Shown in pieces: positions 7,162 to 9,594 of a stretch of DNA of 9,594 nt (its first letter is position 1; every line of letters starts with the position of its first letter). A model generated the notes under the pieces. That model saw nothing but the letters and a program-made list of their open reading frames with translations. It searched no databases and was not told the origin of the DNA. The DNA lies in contig URVM01000046.1 in NCBI GenBank assembly GCA_900551325.1, forward strand, positions 1 through 9,594, read 5' to 3'. The DNA comes from an uncultured Eubacteriales bacterium. Its GTDB lineage: Bacteria > Bacillota > Clostridia > Lachnospirales > Cellulosilyticaceae. The translations under genes were made by a program, and so were the position numbers.

Positions 7162-8444
7162 AAAGTTTAACTAAAGAGGAACGTAGTTGGATACTGTATG
7201 ATTGGGCTAACTCTGCCTACTCCATGACTATTACTTCTACTATTCTTCCTATTTATTTCAAAATGGTAGCTTCAAATGGTCACATGTCTTTAACAGATTC
7301 TACTGCACTTTGGGGCTATACTATTTCACTTGCAACTTTAGTCGTTTCTTTACTTGCTCCTATTCTTGGTACAATTGCAGATTATAAGGGTTTTAAAAAG
7401 AAGTTCTTCACTACTTTCTTCTCTATTGGTGTCTGCAGCACCATCGCACTTAGTCTAGTCCCTTCTGATAAACCCTATATGCTCTTAATCCTTTATGGTT
7501 TCTGTGTTCTAGGATTTTCTGGAGGTAATATTTTCTATGATGCATTTCTAGTAGATGTAACTTCCGATGATCGTATGGATAAAGTATCTTCCTACGGTTT
7601 TGCAATGGGTTATATTGGCAGTACCATTCCTTTTATAGTATGTATTGCTATTGTTCTTTTAACTCAAAAACATATACTACCTATTAGCCTAGGTCTAGCT
7701 TGTAAAATTACCTTTTTGATTACTGCAATATGGTGGGGCCTCTTCACTCTCCCACTTCTAAAAAATGTACATCAAAAATATTACATAGAATGTGAACCTC
7801 GTCCTATTAGTCAATCTTTTAAAAGACTTTTTATTACTTTTAAAGAAATTAGAAACTATAAAGGTATTTTTCTTTTTTTACTTGCTTACTTCTTCTATAT
7901 TGATGGAGTAGATACTATTATTGGTATGGCTACTTCTTATGGTACAGATTTAGGGATTTCTATGTCCTCTTTATTAATCATTTTATTATTAACGCAATTT
8001 GTTGCTTTCCCCTTTACGATTCTTTATGGAAGATTATCTTCTAAATTGGGGGCTAAAAAATTACTCTATATAGGTGTTATCACTTATACTTGTATTTGTT
8101 GCTATGCATACTTTATTAAAACTACCTTTGATTTTTGGATATTAGCCATGGCTGTAGGATCTGCTCAAGGTGGTATTCAAGCCATTTCTCGCTCCTACTT
8201 TGCTAAACTGGTACCAAAAGAAAAATCCAATGAATTCTTTGGCTTCTACAATATATTTGGTAAATTTGCAGCCATAATGGGGCCCTTCTTAGTAGCACTC
8301 GTAACACAGCTTACTGGACGTACAAATAATGGTATTATTAGTCTCATTATTCTCTTCATTATAGGTTTTATTCTTCTACTTCGTGTTCCTAATGTAGATG
8401 AAAAACATAATCACACCCACTCTTCCTCCAATATGAATATGTAA
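7158..8444 (+). CDS. UMF1 (Atg22-like) MFS transporter
   Basis: A 428-residue major facilitator superfamily protein with about 12 membrane helices. The N-terminal W11-ILYDWANSAY (to Y21) is the hallmark of the UMF1 family, related to the yeast vacuolar amino acid effluxer Atg22. DYKGFKKK after the second to third helix is the typical basic inter-helix loop of MFS proteins. The gene overlaps the phosphodiesterase by ATGA, and only a weak purine-rich stretch (AGAGAG) precedes its start, so translation is probably coupled. The tail ends HNHTH (417-421) followed by SSSNMNM, a small His-rich cytoplasmic end. UMF1 members are mostly uncharacterised in bacteria. The pairing suggests transport of a substrate or product of the enzyme (for example a nucleoside, phosphoester or amine), but the direction and compound are inference. 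Confidence 0.9.
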   Translation: MKSLTKEERSWILYDWANSAYSMTITSTILPIYFKMVASNGHMSLTDSTALWGYTISLATLVVSLLAPILGTIADYKGFKKKFFTTFFSIGVCSTIALSLVPSDKPYMLLILYGFCVLGFSGGNIFYDAFLVDVTSDDRMDKVSSYGFAMGYIGSTIPFIVCIAIVLLTQKHILPISLGLACKITFLITAIWWGLFTLPLLKNVHQKYYIECEPRPISQSFKRLFITFKEIRNYKGIFLFLLAYFFYIDGVDTIIGMATSYGTDLGISMSSLLIILLLTQFVAFPFTILYGRLSSKLGAKKLLYIGVITYTCICCYAYFIKTTFDFWILAMAVGSAQGGIQAISRSYFAKLVPKEKSNEFFGFYNIFGKFAAIMGPFLVALVTQLTGRTNNGIISLIILFIIGFILLLRVPNVDEKHNHTHSSSNMNM

Positions 8445-8459
8445 ATACATCTTTTATAC

Positions 8460-8517
8460 ACTAAAAGTCATCTATAACTAGACTACAGGTTCTAGTTATA
8501 GATGACTTTTAGTTATT
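8460..8517 (+). terminator. 23-bp hairpin terminator after the transporter gene
   Basis: The arms 8460-8482 and 8491-8513 are perfectly complementary over 23 bp around an 8-base loop. The outer ends are CTAAAAG and CTTTTAG, so the U-tract lies inside the stem (CTTTTAGTTATT). It sits 16 bases after the transporter stop and could work in both directions. No gene on the minus strand needs it nearby. Confidence 0.8.
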
Positions 8518-8597
8518 AAACCTTCTAAGTATCCACTATTAAGTCACCTTATTAAACACTAAATTGATTAGTAAATAAATAAAATTAAAATTTAAAT

Positions 8598-8613
8598 GTA
8601 AAGTTAGCTTGAC
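8598..8613 (+). promoter_or_regulatory. Upstream copy of the repressor operator
   Basis: GTAAAGTTAGCTTGAC is 14 of 16 identical to the perfect palindrome GTAAAGTTAACTTTAC at 8643-8658, and both are preceded by AT. It overlaps the first five bases of the -35 hexamer (TTGACA, 8609-8614). A protein bound here would mask the -35. Binding by the neighbouring HTH protein is inference. Confidence 0.5.
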
Positions 8614-8638
8614 ATCTAAACTTGTTTAGATGTAATAT
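8609..8638 (+). promoter_or_regulatory. Promoter of the HTH/membrane-protein operon
   Basis: A perfect -35 TTGACA (8609-8614) and a -10-like TAATAT (8633-8638, 4 of 6) are spaced by 18 bases, about 40 bases upstream of the TTG start codon. It is the best promoter match in the window. The surrounding palindromes suggest tight repression. Confidence 0.7.
8612..8633 (+). promoter_or_regulatory. Perfect 10-bp inverted repeat filling the promoter spacer
   Basis: ACATCTAAAC (8612-8621) and GTTTAGATGT (8624-8633) are exact reverse complements separated by TT. The 22-base dyad fills the space between the -35 and -10 and overlaps both. This is a classic operator position for a dimeric HTH repressor. 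Its sequence differs from the flanking GTAAAGTT sites, so it may bind a different regulator. Confidence 0.65.
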
Positions 8639-8642
8639 GAAT

Positions 8643-8658
8643 GTAAAGTTAACTTTAC
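8643..8658 (+). promoter_or_regulatory. Perfect 16-bp palindromic operator downstream of the -10
   Basis: GTAAAGTTAACTTTAC is its own reverse complement. It starts 5 bases after the -10, around the expected transcription start, and ends 8 bases before the ribosome binding site. A near copy lies 45 bases upstream, so the pair brackets the promoter. This suits cooperative repression by the XRE-type product of the next gene. Confidence 0.65.
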
Positions 8659-8679
8659 TTTTAAAGGGGAGGTGATTAG

Positions 8680-8877
8680 TTGAATAATAATATCCGAGCT
8701 TTACGTGAGACACAAAATTTAACACAACAAGATTTAGCAGATCACTTAGGTGTCTCCAGACAGACTATTATTTCACTAGAAAACGGAAGATATAATCCAT
8801 CTATTATGTTAGCATATCGTATTTCTAAGATTTTTAATTTAAGTATTGAAGAGATTTTCTTATTTGAAGAAGAATAA
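8680..8877 (+). CDS. XRE-family HTH repressor, 65 residues, TTG start
   Basis: A compact one-domain DNA-binding protein. The Cro/C1-type helix-turn-helix covers about residues 14-36 (LTQQDLADHLGVSR, then QTIISLENG), followed by RYNPS, typical of the short YozG-like XRE regulators of Firmicutes. The rest (AYRISKIFNLSIEEIFLFEEE) completes the helical bundle and ends acidic. No sensor or ligand domain is present. The start codon is TTG at 8680, chosen because GGGGAGGTG (8666-8674) lies just upstream at proper spacing and the conserved N-terminus IRALRE follows directly. The promoter region holds three palindromes, so negative autoregulation is likely. It is 14 bases upstream of a membrane protein gene and surely cotranscribed. 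Such repressor/membrane-protein pairs are common in Firmicutes, and their signal is generally unknown. Confidence 0.92.
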   Translation: MNNNIRALRETQNLTQQDLADHLGVSRQTIISLENGRYNPSIMLAYRISKIFNLSIEEIFLFEEE

Positions 8878-8891
8878 AAGGGGGACTTAAA

Positions 8892-9311
8892 ATGAATTGT
8901 AAGACAGGGAAGATGAAAAATTTAATAGGTTATATTATGATAGGTATCGGTGTATTAGTAGGTGTACTTGCTAACTTCTTTAATAATACAGGTCATGATG
9001 TAGCTTATCTTTATGGGGTTGCCTGTGGATTAATCTTCGCAAGTATTAGTATAATTATAATAAACTTTATCCGTAGTAAAAATCCTAAATATCAAAAGCA
9101 ACAAATTATTAATGAGCAAGATGAACGTAATCAAATGCTTTCCATGTATTCTGTTTCTATCTCTTTTGCATATTTATATTATGGCATTATAATTTGCTTT
9201 TTAATTAATCTATTTATACCACTCTCTTTTCACTATATTACTTTCATTCTAATTGTAACTGCACCTATAGTACAAATAATAGCTAAGAAATATTATAATA
9301 AAAAATATTAA
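8892..9311 (+). CDS. DUF2178-like four-helix membrane protein
   Basis: A 139-residue protein with four predicted membrane segments (about 11-30, 37-60, 85-108 and 112-131). A charged cytoplasmic loop between the second and third holds EQDERNQM (75-82). This (D/E)ER motif between two helix pairs resembles DUF2178-type proteins often encoded beside small XRE regulators; the assignment is by resemblance only. The ATG at 8892 follows AAAGGGGG with 7 bases between. An internal ATG at residue 8 has no comparable site. The 14-base gap from the repressor gene indicates one operon under the same palindrome-rich promoter. A role in sensing membrane stress or adjusting the repressor is possible but unproven. 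An 18-bp hairpin ends the unit. Confidence 0.75.
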   Translation: MNCKTGKMKNLIGYIMIGIGVLVGVLANFFNNTGHDVAYLYGVACGLIFASISIIIINFIRSKNPKYQKQQIINEQDERNQMLSMYSVSISFAYLYYGIIICFLINLFIPLSFHYITFILIVTAPIVQIIAKKYYNKKY

Positions 9312-9335
9312 TCCTCATTTTAAACATGAGAAATA

Positions 9336-9391
9336 AAAATATCCACAATCATAAGGTTTAAATACTGTATGATTGTGGATATTTTAGTTGT
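9336..9391. terminator. Bidirectional terminator between convergent units
   Basis: The arms 9336-9353 and 9368-9385 are perfectly complementary over 18 bp with a 14-base loop. Their outer ends are AAAAT and ATTTT, extended by AAATAAAA on the left and AGTTGTT on the right. Read rightward it ends the membrane protein gene, 24 bases after its stop. Read leftward it lies 28 bases after the tRNA-Gly 3' end. It fits a shared terminator for convergent transcription. Confidence 0.85.
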
Positions 9392-9413
9392 TATACACAT
9401 ATAAAATAAAAAA

Positions 9414-9486
9414 AGCGCGAGACGGGACTCGAACCCGCGACCCTCTCCTTGGCAAGGAGATGCTCTACCAACTGAGCCACTCGCGC
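9414..9486 (-). tRNA. tRNA-Gly (anticodon GCC)
   Basis: A complete 73-base cloverleaf on the minus strand. The acceptor stem GCGCGAG/CTCGCGC pairs over 7 bp. The D arm is GCTC...GAGC with AGTTGGTA, the anticodon stem is TCTCC/GGAGA around TTGCCAA, and the T arm carries TTCGAGT. The discriminator base is T, usual for bacterial tRNA-Gly. The 3' CCA is not encoded, since the gene is followed by T's, so it must be added by the nucleotidyltransferase. It lies downstream of tRNA-Lys in the same direction. Confidence 0.97.
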
Positions 9487-9489
9487 ATA

Positions 9490-9533
9490 ATAAGTAGTAC
9501 ATGCATAATATATATTAGACACATACTACTTAT
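9490..9533. repeat. 10-bp inverted repeat in the tRNA spacer
   Basis: ATAAGTAGTA (9490-9499) and TACTACTTAT (9524-9533) are exact reverse complements with a 24-base loop. They fill nearly all of the 55-base spacer between tRNA-Lys and tRNA-Gly. In a joint precursor this stem would bring the 3' end of the first tRNA near the 5' end of the second. There is no U-tract, so it does not look like a terminator. Confidence 0.6.
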
Positions 9534-9541
9534 ATTAATTA

Positions 9542-9594
9542 TGAGCCACCGGAGGCTCGAACTCCGGACCACTTGATTAAAAGTCAAGTGCTCT
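9542..9594 (-). tRNA. tRNA-Lys (anticodon TTT), cut by the window end
   Basis: The visible part runs from the 3' half of the D stem to the 3' end. The anticodon stem is CTTGA/TCAAG with loop CTTTTAA (anticodon TTT), the variable loop TGGTC, the T arm CGGAG-TTCGAGC-CTCCG, the acceptor strand GTGGCTC and the discriminator A. The 5' acceptor strand lies beyond the window. CCA is not encoded. It is upstream of tRNA-Gly on the minus strand, so the two form a small tRNA cluster that may continue. Confidence 0.95.

Noticed and set aside
9320..9576. Open frames on both strands across the tRNA-Gly region, including one encoding RDGTRTRDP and one encoding GSVGRASPCQGEGRGFESR
   Set aside because: They are translations of the tRNA-Gly and tRNA-Lys genes and their antisense, a well-known annotation artefact. 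They have no ribosome binding site.

Overview
The window looks like chromosomal DNA from a low-GC Gram-positive bacterium, most likely a clostridium of the Lachnospiraceae/Cellulosilyticum type. This rests on the strong A+T bias, AAGGAGG-type ribosome binding sites, tRNA genes without an encoded 3' CCA, and the mix of protein families. The genus is a guess.

Layout. Positions 1-409 hold no gene: a GC-richer hairpin that looks like a terminator, a long pyrimidine-rich stretch with a compound tetranucleotide microsatellite, and the end hairpin of the next operon. From 5416 down to 410 on the minus strand lies a compact four-gene set: a YczE-type membrane protein, a PAP2 lipid phosphatase, and the two subunits of a heterodimeric type I ABC exporter. 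One subunit carries the degenerate ATP site (Asp for the catalytic Glu, Gln for the switch His). The other carries the catalytic Walker B Glu and a degenerate signature. From about 5440 the plus strand is transcribed: a small unrecognised 45-residue protein with its own promoter and a strong terminator, then a phosphodiesterase/nucleotide-pyrophosphatase-like enzyme overlapping by four bases with a UMF1 (Atg22-like) MFS transporter, closed by a 23-bp hairpin. Next comes a two-gene unit, a 65-residue XRE-type repressor and a four-helix DUF2178-like membrane protein. Its promoter carries three palindromic sites. A bidirectional terminator separates it from two convergent minus-strand tRNA genes, Gly(GCC) and Lys(TTT), the latter cut by the window end.

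Functionally, the minus-strand operon reads as an envelope or lipid export and recycling module with no local regulator. The enzyme-transporter pair is probably a metabolite unit of unknown substrate. The repressor/membrane-protein pair is probably autoregulated. No phage, insertion sequence, CRISPR array or clearly new multi-gene system is visible. The best leads are the repressor promoter architecture, the orphan 45-residue gene, the coupled phosphodiesterase/UMF1 pair and the microsatellite.
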